64,000 nt of DNA, from NCBI GenBank assembly GCA_900465685.1, contig UEGR01000005.1, positions 372,001 to 436,000 of the forward strand. The letters are read 5' to 3'. The stretch comes from Hyphomicrobiales bacterium (lineage in GTDB: Bacteria > Pseudomonadota > Alphaproteobacteria > Rhizobiales > Rhizobiaceae). The translations under genes were made by a program, and so were the position numbers. Numbering within the stretch: position 1 is the first letter of the stretch; each line of letters starts with the position of its first letter. Shown one piece after another: positions 54,684-63,957 of the stretch. Under the pieces are notes generated by a model. It was given only the letters and a program-made list of their open reading frames with translations, was not told the origin of the DNA and did no database searches.

Positions 54684-54959
54684 GGGAAACCTCGTCAAAT
54701 TGTAAAAATTGATAAAATGTAAAAGTAAACTTCCTATTAACCTGAATGCACCGCATCGCGTGCACGTCATCCGGCCTGGAAGATAAAATCCATCCCGATA
54801 ACCAATTTTTTCCCCGAAATAAGAAATATTATTGAATAAATGCATTGATACGCAAATTAATAAAAATAAAATCAAGCGAGTAATATTTGATAAAAATTTT
54901 GGAATTTCTAGAAAATACACGTTTGATTATTATTTTTATAAATAACTGGAGAATGAATT
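54684..54959. other. Very AT-rich divergent spacer
   Basis: 276 bp between the transglycosylase and CPBP genes, much richer in A and T than its surroundings, especially 54780-54955 with runs such as TTTTTATAAATAA. Both flanking genes read outward, so it holds two promoters. No gene is supported in it. Confidence 0.5.
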
Positions 54960-55874
54960 ATGAGCTATATGCAATATTTTATTCCCTATGGATTTACCTA
55001 TATATTTCTGGCGGCATCCGTCATCGCAGTTGTAACCAGACATGAAATTGTCGCCCTCGCTCTCCTGATCGCCGTGTTCATCACAGCGCTGCTCGGAGAG
55101 TCCATCTCTCTGGTAGGCCTGTTGGCGCTGGCAATATTCGCGATCCTTACGCGCTGGCGGTTCAACATTCTCCGCGAGAGCATGTATCGCCGGTTTCCCT
55201 GGACGGAGTGGGCTGTAGACCTGATTGTGGTCGTAGCGAGTGTCGCATTTTTCCTTCATTATGTGCGGGGCTTTCACAACACAAAAGTCATTGATGCTGA
55301 GGTGATGTCGGCTGGCGGTGCGCCGTTTTCCATGTATCTGAACTTGGACAAGACAGCGGCGGCGATCCTTCTCGCTCTCAGTGGGCGATTTTTCACGTTT
55401 GGAACCGAATTTGACGCCCCGATAAAGCCAGCGGGGACAGCATACACCCTGAAAATCATCGGCCTGATGTGGGGTGGTTGTCTTATCACCTTGATCCCGG
55501 CGGCACTGGCCATCGGCTATATCAAGTTCGACCCGAAGATCATGCCCTATTTCGGCATCTGGGCCATCAACAATCTTGTCTTCGTTGCCTTTGCAGAAGA
55601 AGTGCTGTTTCGCGGCATGATACAGGGACGCCTGCTAGCCTATTCCCACTATCGTGGCTGGCATCCAGCCTTTGCGATCACGATCTCTGCAATTCTGTTC
55701 GGTCTTCTGCACTTTGATGGCGGCTGGAGCTATATCGCGCTGGCGGGTGTTGCCGGGATTTTTTACGGTACGGCCTATTACAAGACAGGCCGGCTGACCT
55801 CATCAATCGCAGTGCATTTTCTGCTGAATCTGAGCCACGCATTGTTCTTCACTTATCCGGCACTCATGCGTTGA
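54960..55874 (+). CDS. CPBP family intramembrane metalloprotease
   Basis: The 304-residue protein has about eight membrane helices and the three Abi/CAAX motifs: 'VFVAFAEEVLFRGMIQGRLL' (Glu-Glu-x3-Arg), 'SAILFGLLHFDGGWSYIALA' (Phe-x3-His) and 'SIAVHFLLNLSHALFF' (His-x3-Asn). These are CPBP/CAAX protease-like enzymes, in bacteria linked to bacteriocin self-immunity or protein processing; no bacteriocin gene is nearby. A CTGGAG precedes the ATG. Confidence 0.9.
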   Translation: MSYMQYFIPYGFTYIFLAASVIAVVTRHEIVALALLIAVFITALLGESISLVGLLALAIFAILTRWRFNILRESMYRRFPWTEWAVDLIVVVASVAFFLHYVRGFHNTKVIDAEVMSAGGAPFSMYLNLDKTAAAILLALSGRFFTFGTEFDAPIKPAGTAYTLKIIGLMWGGCLITLIPAALAIGYIKFDPKIMPYFGIWAINNLVFVAFAEEVLFRGMIQGRLLAYSHYRGWHPAFAITISAILFGLLHFDGGWSYIALAGVAGIFYGTAYYKTGRLTSSIAVHFLLNLSHALFFTYPALMR

Positions 55875-55896
55875 GTTTCAGCCGGGCAGGTTCTTA

Positions 55897-56045
55897 GAGC
55901 ATTTCCAGCAAAAGTGCGAAGCGCCTACGCGAGGAAATCAGTCCACTGGACTGATTTCTGATCCCGCTTCGATGCACAGGATAATGCGTGAAAACAAATG
56001 GATAGAGCGGTTCAGATGTTTCCGTCAGGTCAAGAACCGCTTTAG
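55897..56045. repeat. Dispersed repeat, GCATTTCCAGC type, with embedded palindrome
   Basis: Begins AGAGCATTTCCAGCAAAAG then TGCGAAGCG, as in the copies at 59107 and 59644, and ends GCGTGAAAACAAATGGATAG as in the 32575 copy. Between them is an extra segment with a near-perfect 12-bp palindrome, GAAATCAGTCCA at 55934-55945 and TGGACTGATTTC at 55947-55958. It ends with AGCGGTTC/GAACCGCT arms before the rarA stop. Confidence 0.65.
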
Positions 56046-57361
56046 CGGCCCCTACCCTGACGCTCCTGACGCAGCCGTGCCCAGTAGTCGAGCCGCTTGC
56101 GGATATCGCGCTCAAAACCGCGTTCCGGCGGGTCATAGAATTTCTGCCGTCCAAGGCTTTCCGGGAAATAATCCTGCCCTGAAAATGCATCCGGCTGGTC
56201 ATGGTCATAGGCGTAACCGTCGCCATAGCCCTCATTCTTCATCAGCTTGGTTGGGGCGTTGAGAATATGCTTTGGCGGCACCAGAGAGCCATGCTCCTTG
56301 GCGGCGCGCATGGAGGCTTTGTAAGCCATGTAAACTGCGTTCGATTTGGGTGCCGTGGCGAGATAAACACATGCCTGCGCCAGCGCCAGCTCGCCTTCCG
56401 GCGAACCCAGATAGTCATAAGCGTCTTTAGCAGCGTTGCAAATCACGAGCGCCTGCGGATCCGCGAGCCCGATATCTTCAACCGCCATGCGCACAAGGCG
56501 CCGCCCCAGATAGAGCGGATCTTCGCCCGCATCGAACATGCGTGATAGATAATAAAGCGCCGCATCAGGATCAGAGCCCCGCACCGATTTGTGCAGCGCC
56601 GAGATCAGGTTGTAATGCCCGTCCTGGCTCTTGTCGTAAACCGGCGCACGACGCTGTACCACATCCTGAAGTTTCTCGGCGGTAAAGACCTCGTCCGGTC
56701 TCGCAGCGCGCCAGACTTCTTCGGCCAGCGTCAACGCAGCACGGCCATCACCATCGGCCATACGAATCAGACTAGCCCTCGCCTCTTCATCCAGCGGCAG
56801 CGAACGGTCTTCCTGCTCCTCGGCGCGGATCAGCAGCGTTGCGATACTCTCCGCCTCATGCGGATGAAAGGTTAGCACCCGCGCTCGCGATAGAAGAGCG
56901 GCGTTGAGTTCGAATGACGGGTTCTCGGTCGTCGCGCCGATCAGGATAACGGTGCCGTCTTCCATCACCGGCAGGAACGAATCCTGCTGCGCGCGATTGA
57001 AGCGATGAATCTCGTCAACAAAAAGCAAGGTCTGACGTCCGGACATGCGCCGCGCACGGGCCGTCTCGAAGACTTTCTTGAGGTCGGCCACACCGGAGAA
57101 GATCGCCGAAATCTGCTCGAAGGCCAGATCGGTTTCGCCCGCCAACAGGCGAGCGACCGTCGTTTTACCGGTTCCGGGCGGTCCCCAGAAAATCATCGAA
57201 CCGAGCGAACCGGATTCGATCATCCGCGTCAGCACGCCTTCCGGTCCCGTCAGATGTTCCTGACCGGTCACTTCAGACAAGTGCCTCGGGCGCAAGCGAT
57301 CCGCCAGCGGACGATTACGGTCCGCATTCGGATCTGAGGCCGATGAAAAAAGATCGCTCAT
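56042..57361 (-). CDS. rarA: Replication-associated recombination protein RarA
   Basis: AAA+ clamp-loader-like ATPase that works at stalled forks. The 439-residue protein begins 'MSDLFSSASDPNADRNRPLA' and has 'SEVTGQEHLTGPEGVLTRM', Walker A 'WGPPGTGKTTVARLLAGE' (59-76), Walker B 'LLFVDEIHRFNRAQQDSFL', sensor 'ILIGATTENPSFELNAALLS', and the C-terminal MgsA domain ('SALHKSVRGSDPDAALYYLS'). I chose the ATG at 57361; the open frame to 57514 upstream runs through the degP terminator. Confidence 0.95.
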   Translation of the reverse strand: MSDLFSSASDPNADRNRPLADRLRPRHLSEVTGQEHLTGPEGVLTRMIESGSLGSMIFWGPPGTGKTTVARLLAGETDLAFEQISAIFSGVADLKKVFETARARRMSGRQTLLFVDEIHRFNRAQQDSFLPVMEDGTVILIGATTENPSFELNAALLSRARVLTFHPHEAESIATLLIRAEEQEDRSLPLDEEARASLIRMADGDGRAALTLAEEVWRAARPDEVFTAEKLQDVVQRRAPVYDKSQDGHYNLISALHKSVRGSDPDAALYYLSRMFDAGEDPLYLGRRLVRMAVEDIGLADPQALVICNAAKDAYDYLGSPEGELALAQACVYLATAPKSNAVYMAYKASMRAAKEHGSLVPPKHILNAPTKLMKNEGYGDGYAYDHDQPDAFSGQDYFPESLGRQKFYDPPERGFERDIRKRLDYWARLRQERQGRGR

Positions 57362-57377
57362 TCGATAACTCGGTCGA

Positions 57378-57421
57378 TAAATAAAATGCCGCTTCAGGCA
57401 TAATCTTACCTGAAGCGGCAT
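57378..57421 (-). terminator. Intrinsic terminator after the Do-type protease gene
   Basis: A perfect 13-bp stem on the minus strand, ATGCCGCTTCAGG pairing at 57386-57398 with 57409-57421, followed by TTTATTTATCG. It lies 19 bp past the stop at 57441 and 17 bp before rarA begins. Confidence 0.85.
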
Positions 57422-57440
57422 GCAACTTTTCGTAGCGGGT

Positions 57441-58871
57441 TTATCGAACGAACTGGCGCAGAAGCGTACCGTTGCGTTCGATTTCCATGCGCCATGCCAG
57501 ACCACGGCCGGCATTCAGAACCGAAGAAAGATCGGTCACACTGCGGATCACATTGCCATTGAGATTGCGAATGATATCGCCCGGGCGCAGCCCCAGCCGT
57601 GCAGCAGGCGAACCGGAATAAACGTCCATCACAGCTACACCATTTACATCGCTCTTCAGACGCAGTTTGGTAGCTGTGGCAGGCGTCAGTTCCTGCACCG
57701 CCGCACCGGAGAAGGGATTATCCCCCTCGATAACGAGAGGTGCTGTCTGCTTCACCTCCGGCGCTTTGGACAGCTTGACCGGCACGGTGACATTTTCGCC
57801 GCCGCGCAGGATCGCAACGGAAACCGTGCTGTCGATCCCTGCGGTCGACAGACGATAGCCCAGCACATCCTGATTATCCACGCGTGCGCCCTGCACGGAG
57901 AGCACAACGTCGCCGACCTTCAAACCCGCAGCCTCCGCAGGTCCGCCTTTGGCGACAGCGGTAATCAAAGCGCCATAGGGCTTTTCCATACCAAGGCCTT
58001 CGGCGAGATCAGCCGTCACGCCCTGGAAGGTCGCACCAATATAGGGGCGTTCGAAACTGGAACTGCCCCGCTGCGCCGCATCGATAACCGCGCGCACCAT
58101 ATTGGACGGAATGGCAAAGCCGATGCCGACAGAACCGCCCGAACGCGAATAGATTGCCGTGTTAATACCAATCAGCCGTCCGCGCATATCCACCAAAGCG
58201 CCGCCGGAGTTACCCGGATTGATGGCGGCATCGGTCTGGATGAAGAAGTCGAAATCAGAAATGCCAACCTGCGTGCGCGATTGCGCCGAGACGATACCGC
58301 TCGTGACGGTCTGGCCGACGCCAAACGGATTACCGACAGCAAGCACCAGATCGCCCACTTCCACCTCGTCGGAATTGCCGAGCGACAGAACCGGGAATTT
58401 TTCCTTGGACTCGATCTTCAACACGGCGAGATCGGTCGTCTCGTCGCGCAGCAAAAGCTTGCTTTCGAATTCGCGACCATCAGCCAGCGCAATCTTGATC
58501 TCGTCCGCATCCTTGATGACGTGATTATTGGTCACGACAATGCCCGATGCATCGACAATAACGCCTGACCCGAGCGATTGCTGAATGCGCGGCTTGCTAT
58601 CGCCGAACTGCCTGCCGAAGAACTGTTCGAAGAATGGGTCGCCTGCAAACGGCGAGCGTGCCTGCGCCTGCACTTGTCGCGCAGCATAGACATTAACAAC
58701 GGCGGGTGTGGTTTCCTTCACCAATGGCGCGAAGGAAAGCTGCATATCACCGCGGCTGAGCGGTATCTGTTTTCCCGGCGCCGTCGGCGCGTCCTGCGCT
58801 GAAGCTGGCAGGCATGCCATGCCAATCGATGCCAGAATGATGCCCGTAATCCCGAAACGTCGCCAATTCAT
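57441..58871 (-). CDS. degP: Do-type periplasmic serine protease (DegP/HtrA family)
   Basis: Periplasmic quality-control protease and chaperone. The 476-residue protein starts at ATG 58871 with a signal peptide ending near 'ACLPASAQ'. The trypsin-like domain has His117 ('TNNHVI'), Asp147 ('TTDLAVLK') and Ser222 ('PGNSGGAL'), followed by two PDZ domains ('GLKVGDVVLSVQGARVDNQD' and 'LGLRPGDIIRNLNGNVIRSV'). Two same-type proteases usually occur in this group, so degP versus degQ is not settled. Closed by its own terminator. Confidence 0.93.
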   Translation of the reverse strand: MNWRRFGITGIILASIGMACLPASAQDAPTAPGKQIPLSRGDMQLSFAPLVKETTPAVVNVYAARQVQAQARSPFAGDPFFEQFFGRQFGDSKPRIQQSLGSGVIVDASGIVVTNNHVIKDADEIKIALADGREFESKLLLRDETTDLAVLKIESKEKFPVLSLGNSDEVEVGDLVLAVGNPFGVGQTVTSGIVSAQSRTQVGISDFDFFIQTDAAINPGNSGGALVDMRGRLIGINTAIYSRSGGSVGIGFAIPSNMVRAVIDAAQRGSSSFERPYIGATFQGVTADLAEGLGMEKPYGALITAVAKGGPAEAAGLKVGDVVLSVQGARVDNQDVLGYRLSTAGIDSTVSVAILRGGENVTVPVKLSKAPEVKQTAPLVIEGDNPFSGAAVQELTPATATKLRLKSDVNGVAVMDVYSGSPAARLGLRPGDIIRNLNGNVIRSVTDLSSVLNAGRGLAWRMEIERNGTLLRQFVR

Positions 58872-59047
58872 GCACAAACTCCGCGCTTTCCCAGCCTTCC
58901 CGCAAAACTTCCGATGGAAGCATGCGAGACTCGTTGTCCATATGTAACCAACTGAGGCCAAGGATAAAGGGCCACATTGTGACCACGGGCGAAAAGCTGG
59001 TGTAATTTTCCCTCACATCAATGTGTGAGCGCATATGTCGGCAACAG
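58872..59047. other. Spacer upstream of the Do-type protease
   Basis: Holds the protease promoter, since rplQ on the same strand is ended by a terminator at 59048-59085. No gene is supported; the in-frame extension of the protease to 58961 lacks protein-like character. Confidence 0.4.
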
Positions 59048-59085
59048 CGCAAACAAAAAGGGCCGCGCAAGGCAGCCCTTTTTAA
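59048..59085 (-). terminator. Intrinsic terminator of the ribosomal super-operon after rplQ
   Basis: On the minus strand AAAAAGGGC pairs with GCCCTTTTT (59075-59083 with 59055-59063) and continues TTTGTTTGCG. It is 67 bp past the rplQ stop. Confidence 0.9.
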
Positions 59086-59106
59086 TCTCTTCTCATAATC
59101 GTGCAT

Positions 59107-59147
59107 CATCCGACGCAAAGACGCTTCGCGCTTTTGCTGGAAATGCC
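59107..59147. repeat. Dispersed repeat, GCATTTCCAGC type
   Basis: On the minus strand reads AGGCATTTCCAGCAAAAGCG then CGAAGCGTCTTTGCGTCGG. It is close to the copy at 59644 (the two share the frame CCGACGC..CGCTTCGC..GCTGGAAATGC). Lies between the rplQ stop and terminator. Confidence 0.75.
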
Positions 59148-59151
59148 TTGA

Positions 59152-59580
59152 TTACGCTGCGTCGGCTTCAGCAGCAGCTTCAGCTTCTACACGAGCGCGG
59201 TCAGCCTTGCCCTTTGCATCGACGTCGCGTTCCACGAATTCAACAACAGCCAGAGGCGCGTTGTCGCCAGCGCGGAAGCCAGCCTTCATGATGCGGATGT
59301 AGCCGCCGTTGCGGGTTGCATAGCGCGTAGCCAGGGTATCGAACAGCTTAGCCACGACCTTAACGTCGCGGATAGCCGAGATAGCCTGACGGCGTGCATG
59401 CAGGTCGCCGCGCTTGCCGAGCGTGACAAGCTTTTCTACGATTGGACGGATTTCCTTAGCCTTAGGAAGCGTGGTCACAATCTGTTCATGCTCGATGAGC
59501 GAAGCCGCCATGTTGGCGAACATTGCCTTGCGATGCGAGGCAGTGCGGTTCAGCTTACGCTGTCCATTACCGTGGCGCAT
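59152..59580 (-). CDS. rplQ: 50S ribosomal protein L17
   Basis: The 142-residue protein has the L17 signature at its start, '[20 protein letters not shown]', then '[20 protein letters not shown]' and '[20 protein letters not shown]'. The C-terminus is an Ala/Glu-rich tail seen in alphaproteobacterial L17. Last gene of the operon, 100 bp after rpoA with a repeat copy in the spacer. Confidence 0.97.
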   Translation of the reverse strand: MRHGNGQRKLNRTASHRKAMFANMAASLIEHEQIVTTLPKAKEIRPIVEKLVTLGKRGDLHARRQAISAIRDVKVVAKLFDTLATRYATRNGGYIRIMKAGFRAGDNAPLAVVEFVERDVDAKGKADRARVEAEAAAEADAA

Positions 59581-59643
59581 GGCCTTCTCCTTTAATTCGT
59601 AACGTACCGGGGTATGCCGGTCTTATCTTCGTTTTACGCATTG

Positions 59644-59681
59644 TCCGACGCGAAACCGCTTCGCAGTTCGCTGGAAATGCT
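59644..59681. repeat. Dispersed repeat, GCATTTCCAGC type
   Basis: On the minus strand reads AGCATTTCCAGCGAACTGCG then AAGCGGTTTCGCGTCGGA. It begins on the last base of the rpoA stop codon and occupies the rpoA-rplQ spacer. Confidence 0.75.
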
Positions 59682-60694
59682 TAGTATTGGTCTTCGTAAC
59701 GCTTTGCGAGATCTTCGATATTTTCCGGCGGCCAGGACGGGATTTCCATACCAAGATGGAGACCCATCGACGCGAGAACTTCCTTGATCTCGTTGAGCGA
59801 CTTGCGGCCGAAATTCGGAGTCCGCAGCATCTCGGCTTCCGTCTTCTGGATCAGATCGCCGATGTAGACGATGTTGTCGTTCTTCAGGCAGTTTGCCGAA
59901 CGGACAGACAGTTCGAGCTCGTCCACCTTCTTGAGCAGAGCCGGGTTGAAAGCCAGTTCCGCAACCTGTTCCTGCGGAGCTTCCTTCTGAGGCTCTTCGA
60001 AGTTGACGAAGATCGCCAGCTGGTCCTGGAGAATACGAGCAGCGTAAGCTACTGCGTCTTCGCCGGTAACCGAACCGTTGGTCTCGATGTTCAGCGTCAG
60101 CTTGTCATAATCGAGAACCTGACCTTCACGGGTGTTCTCAATCTTGTACGACACCTTGCGAACCGGGGAGTACAGGCTGTCGACCGGGATAAGCCCAATC
60201 GGAGCGTCTTCCGCACGGTTGCGGTCGGCAGGCACATAGCCCTTGCCGGTGTTGACGGTGAATTCCATGCGGATTTCAGCGCCTTCGTCCAGCGTGCAGA
60301 TGACGTGATCCGGGTTAAGGATTTCGACATCGCCGACAGTCTGAATGTCGCCAGCCGTAACGGCGCCTGGGCCTTCCTTGCGGACGACCATGCGCTTCGG
60401 GCCCTCGCCTTCCATACGGATAGCGATTTCCTTGACGTTCAGAACGATATCCGTCACGTCTTCGCGGACGCCCGGAATAGAAGAGAATTCATGCAGAACG
60501 CCGTCGATCTGTACGGCGGTCACGGCAGCGCCGCGCAGCGACGACAGAAGCACGCGACGCAGAGCATTACCGAGCGTCAGACCGAAGCCGCGTTCCAGCG
60601 GTTCAGCAACGACGGTTGCATGCGTGCGGGAGCCGTGGGTGAAAAATTCCACCTTGTTCGGCTTGATCAGTTCCTGCCAGTTCTTCTGGATCAT
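59681..60694 (-). CDS. rpoA: DNA-directed RNA polymerase subunit alpha
   Basis: The 337-residue subunit has the N-terminal dimerisation domain ('[20 protein letters not shown]', '[20 protein letters not shown]') and the C-terminal domain that contacts UP elements and activators ('[20 protein letters not shown]', '[20 protein letters not shown]'). ATG at 60694. In the usual rpsM-rpsK-rpoA-rplQ order. Its stop codon is overlapped by a dispersed repeat. Confidence 0.98.
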   Translation of the reverse strand: MIQKNWQELIKPNKVEFFTHGSRTHATVVAEPLERGFGLTLGNALRRVLLSSLRGAAVTAVQIDGVLHEFSSIPGVREDVTDIVLNVKEIAIRMEGEGPKRMVVRKEGPGAVTAGDIQTVGDVEILNPDHVICTLDEGAEIRMEFTVNTGKGYVPADRNRAEDAPIGLIPVDSLYSPVRKVSYKIENTREGQVLDYDKLTLNIETNGSVTGEDAVAYAARILQDQLAIFVNFEEPQKEAPQEQVAELAFNPALLKKVDELELSVRSANCLKNDNIVYIGDLIQKTEAEMLRTPNFGRKSLNEIKEVLASMGLHLGMEIPSWPPENIEDLAKRYEDQY

Positions 60695-60805
60695 GTGAGT
60701 ATCCCTCTATCAATCGTCGCTACCATCCTATCGTAGCGATCAAGTGAAGAAACCGCAGAGGAGCCCCGGATGAAATCCGAGGCTCTTACAGCATGTGAAC
60801 GAGGA

Positions 60806-61195
60806 TTAGACCCGGCGCTTCTTGCGCGGACGGCAACCGTTGTGCGGGATCGGCGTAACATCGCGGATCGACGTGATCACAAAGCCGGCAGCCTGAAGGG
60901 CGCGCAGCGCGGATTCACGGCCAGAGCCCGGTCCGCAAACCTCGACTTCGAGGGAGCGCATGCCGTGTTCCTGAGCCTTCTTGGCGCAATCTTCGGCAGC
61001 GATCTGTGCGGCGAACGGGGTCGACTTACGCGAACCCTTGAAACCCTGAGCACCTGCGGAAGACCAGGCAATAGCATTGCCCTGAGCATCCGTGATAGTG
61101 ATCATGGTGTTGTTGAACGTCGAATTTACGTGGGCAACGCCCGACGAGATGTTTTTACGCTCGCGACGGCGAACGCGCGTGGCTTCCTTGGCCAT
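60806..61195 (-). CDS. rpsK: 30S ribosomal protein S11
   Basis: The 129-residue protein has '[20 protein letters not shown]', '[20 protein letters not shown]' and ends '[20 protein letters not shown]', all S11 hallmarks. ATG at 61195. A short imperfect hairpin lies in the 111-bp spacer before rpoA. Confidence 0.98.
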
Positions 61196-61297
61196 GATAG
61201 TCCTTTCAATCGATCTCTACACCGCCGTAATTCCAGCGGCTACACCGGTCCTCAAGAAAGGACCAGTATCAAACCCAACCGGCGCACCGGAAAGGCC

Positions 61298-61321
61298 CGA
61301 CGGAACGAAAACGTTCCGTCG
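61298..61321 (-). other. Strong hairpin between rpsM and rpsK
   Basis: CGACGGAACG at 61298-61307 pairs exactly with CGTTCCGTCG at 61312-61321 across AAAA (TTTT on the transcript strand). It begins three bases past the rpsM stop. No T-run follows, only GGGCCTTTCC, so it may be a processing or partial termination site within the operon. Confidence 0.55.
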
Positions 61322-61324
61322 AAA

Positions 61325-61693
61325 TTACTTCTTCTTGCCTGCGATAGCCTTCGCCGGACCCTTACGGGTGCGTGCGTTGGTGTGCGTGCGCTGGCCGCGA
61401 ACCGGCAGCGAACGACGATGACGCAGGCCGCGGTAGCAACCCAGGTCCATCAGGCGCTTGATGTTCATCGAAACTTCACGACGCAGGTCACCTTCGACCT
61501 GGTAGTCAGCATCGATTGCTTCGCGGATCTGAAGGACTTCAGCATCCGTCAGCTGGTTAACGCGACGATCGTCGGCAATGCCAACCTTCGTTACGATTTC
61601 CCGAGCAAATTTCGGTCCAATCCCGTGGATGTACTGAAGCGCAATAACAACGCGCTTGTTCGTCGGGATGTTGACGCCAGCGATACGTGCCAC
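61325..61693 (-). CDS. rpsM: 30S ribosomal protein S13
   Basis: The 122-residue protein has '[20 protein letters not shown]', '[19 protein letters not shown]' and ends '[17 protein letters not shown]', the S13 pattern. ATG at 61693. Upstream 342 bp separate it from adk, with a terminator-like hairpin, so rpsM likely begins a sub-operon. Confidence 0.98.
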   Translation of the reverse strand: MARIAGVNIPTNKRVVIALQYIHGIGPKFAREIVTKVGIADDRRVNQLTDAEVLQIREAIDADYQVEGDLRREVSMNIKRLMDLGCYRGLRHRRSLPVRGQRTHTNARTRKGPAKAIAGKKK

Positions 61694-61911
61694 GTCTGTT
61701 CTCCTTAATGTTAATCACTTCCGCCTGAAAGACTAATCCCCCAGACAGCATAAAATGACCGGTATCGGCCTCTTTTCGATTTCCGCCGCTACCTGCCATT
61801 CAAAACCAAATGAAGTGGCGCAGTCTTTGACGGAATCGCCCGAAAAAGTCAACTCTTAACTGTCCGTAAAGCCATCAAACCGGCCTGACAGACAATCAAA
61901 GCGACTTCTGG
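61694..61911 (-). promoter_or_regulatory. Spacer upstream of rpsM, probable internal promoter
   Basis: The large adk-rpsM gap (342 bp in total, including the hairpin at 61912-61955 and 80 bp next to adk) has no supported gene. A terminator-like hairpin on its adk side means rpsM-rpsK-rpoA-rplQ probably has its own promoter here, but I cannot place the boxes. Confidence 0.4.
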
Positions 61912-61955
61912 AAGCAATAAACGGGCAGAGAATCGCAAAGCGTTTCTCTGCCCGT
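61912..61955 (-). terminator. Terminator-like hairpin after adk
   Basis: On the minus strand ACGGGCAGAGAA pairs perfectly (12 bp) between 61944-61955 and 61921-61932, followed by TTATTGC. The T-run is short, so it may allow some read-through into rpsM. It lies about 80 bp past the adk stop. Confidence 0.65.
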
Positions 61956-62035
61956 GTTTGTATCAGCGCATCGTGCTCTACAAAAACCGATCCCGATCTC
62001 TGGGCCGATGCGATAGTCCAAGGCTTTGAAAAGCC

Positions 62036-62620
62036 TTATGCCGGAACGAGAATTCTCTCGATTTCGGCGGTAACTTCTTCAACCGGAGCCATACCGTTGA
62101 GGACACGCAATTCGCCAGTCCCGGCATAGTAGGTCGAAAGCGGTGCGGTCTTTTCGCGATATTCGACAAGACGCTTGCGGAAAGCTTCCGGATTATCATC
62201 CGAACGCACCTGACCGCCCTTGGCGATCGTTTCGGCCACGCGGCTCTCCATCCGCTTGACCAAGGCATTCTCATCAACCTTCAGCTCGATGACAGCATCA
62301 AGCTTCAGGCCTTTGTTTGCGAGCATTCCGCCAAGAGCTTCAGCTTGCGGAACGGTACGCGGGTAGCCGTCGAGAATGAAACCGTTCGCGCAATCCGGAG
62401 CATCAATGCGCTCCGACACGATCTGGTTGACGATCTCGTCGGATACCAGCTGACCGGCATCCATGACTGCTTTGGCGCGCTTTCCGACTTCGCTCTGCTG
62501 AGCGACTGCCGAACGCAGCATGTCGCCAGTCGAAAGCTGCGGAATTCCATGCTTCTTGGTAAGAAGTCCAGCCTGCGTCCCCTTACCTGCTCCGGGCGGC
62601 CCAAGAAGTATCAGTCTCAT
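62036..62620 (-). CDS. adk: Adenylate kinase
   Basis: Interconverts ATP, AMP and ADP. The 194-residue short-type enzyme has the P-loop '[20 protein letters not shown]' (residues 4-23), '[20 protein letters not shown]', '[20 protein letters not shown]' and a short LID lacking the zinc-binding insert. ATG at 62620, overlapping secY by 4 bp, the conserved secY-adk pairing. Confidence 0.97.
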   Translation of the reverse strand: MRLILLGPPGAGKGTQAGLLTKKHGIPQLSTGDMLRSAVAQQSEVGKRAKAVMDAGQLVSDEIVNQIVSERIDAPDCANGFILDGYPRTVPQAEALGGMLANKGLKLDAVIELKVDENALVKRMESRVAETIAKGGQVRSDDNPEAFRKRLVEYREKTAPLSTYYAGTGELRVLNGMAPVEEVTAEIERILVPA

Positions 62621-63957
62621 TTATTGCGTTTCCCACCTCTGAGTTTGGACTTCTTGATCAGCCCTTCATACTGATGGGCGATAAGATGTCCCTGAACTTG
62701 CGCAACCGTATCGAGCGTCACGCTCACAACGATCAGCAGCGATGTACCACCAAGATAGAATGGCACGCCGGTCGCGGAAATCAGGAATTCCGGCAGAAGA
62801 CAGACAAGCATAATATAGATGGCGCCGACAACCGTGATGCGGGTCAACACATAGTCTATATATTCGGCAGTCCGTTCACCGGGGCGAATGCCCGGGATGA
62901 AGCCGGAATGCTTCTTGAGCTGGTCAGCCGTGTCCTTGGGATTGAACACGATGGCCGTATAGAAGAAGCAGAAGAACGCCATCAAGCCAGCGTAGAACAG
63001 CATGTAAAGCGGCTGTCCATGGCCCAACGCGTTGAGAATCGTGGTTGCCCAGGAAGGCATTTCCGTCGTGTTGGCAAAGCCGGCAACAGTCGCAGGCAGC
63101 AGCAGTAGCGACGATGCGAAGATCGGCGGAATCACGCCTGCGGTATTGAGCTTCAGCGGCAGGTGCGAAGTATCGCCCTGGAACATGCGATTGCCAACCT
63201 GACGCTTCGGATACTGGATCAGCAGGCGGCGCTGCGCACGCTCGACGAACACGATGACCGCGATCAGAGCGATTGCGAGCACGATAACGCCCAGAATGAG
63301 GCCCGTCGACAGAGCACCGGTGCGACCCAGTTCCAGCGTGCCAGAAATGGCATGCGGAAGGTTTGCAACGATACCCGAGAAGATGATCAGCGAAATACCG
63401 TTACCGATACCGCGCGCCGTGATCTGCTCACCGAGCCACATCAGGAACATGGTGCCGCCAACAAGCGTAATCACCGATGAAACGATGAAGAACGGTCCCG
63501 GATTCATGACGATGCCGTTGCCCGACTGCAAGCCAACCGAAATGGCATAGGCCTGCACAAGCGCGAGAAGCACTGTACCGTAACGCGTATACTGATTGAT
63601 GATCTTGCGGCCCGCCTCGCCTTCCTTCTTCAGCGCTTCAAGCGACGGAACAACCGACGTCATGAGCTGCACGATGATGGAGGCCGAGATGTAAGGCATG
63701 ATGCCGAGCGCGAAAATGGCCATACGACCAACAGCGCCACCGGCGAACATGTTGAAAAGTCCGAGCACACCCTGGCTATGCTGCTGGAAAGCCTGCGCAA
63801 GAGCGTCAGGATTGATTCCTGGAAGCGGAATATAGGTGCCGAACCGATATACGAGCAAAGCGCCCAGAGTAAACCAGATGCGCTTCTTGAGTTCTTCAGC
63901 TTTCGAAAAAGCCGAGAAATTGAGATTGGAAACTAGCTGTTCAGCAGCCGATGCCAT
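62617..63957 (-). CDS. secY: Preprotein translocase subunit SecY
   Basis: Channel-forming subunit of the SecYEG inner-membrane translocase. The 446-residue protein has ten membrane helices; visible family motifs include '[20 protein letters not shown]', '[20 protein letters not shown]', '[20 protein letters not shown]' and the C-terminal '[20 protein letters not shown]'. ATG at 63957. The last 43 bases of the window upstream hold no gene; rplO would be expected beyond the edge. Confidence 0.97.
   Translation of the reverse strand: MASAAEQLVSNLNFSAFSKAEELKKRIWFTLGALLVYRFGTYIPLPGINPDALAQAFQQHSQGVLGLFNMFAGGAVGRMAIFALGIMPYISASIIVQLMTSVVPSLEALKKEGEAGRKIINQYTRYGTVLLALVQAYAISVGLQSGNGIVMNPGPFFIVSSVITLVGGTMFLMWLGEQITARGIGNGISLIIFSGIVANLPHAISGTLELGRTGALSTGLILGVIVLAIALIAVIVFVERAQRRLLIQYPKRQVGNRMFQGDTSHLPLKLNTAGVIPPIFASSLLLLPATVAGFANTTEMPSWATTILNALGHGQPLYMLFYAGLMAFFCFFYTAIVFNPKDTADQLKKHSGFIPGIRPGERTAEYIDYVLTRITVVGAIYIMLVCLLPEFLISATGVPFYLGGTSLLIVVSVTLDTVAQVQGHLIAHQYEGLIKKSKLRGGKRNK

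Noticed and set aside
54684-54920. N-terminal extension of the lytic transglycosylase
   Set aside because: The extension runs through AT-rich non-coding DNA and would bury the lipoprotein signal peptide at residue 80.
55897-56045. Possible insertion-sequence remnant near rarA
   Set aside because: No transposase fragment or flanking target duplication is visible; the sequence fits the short dispersed repeat family.
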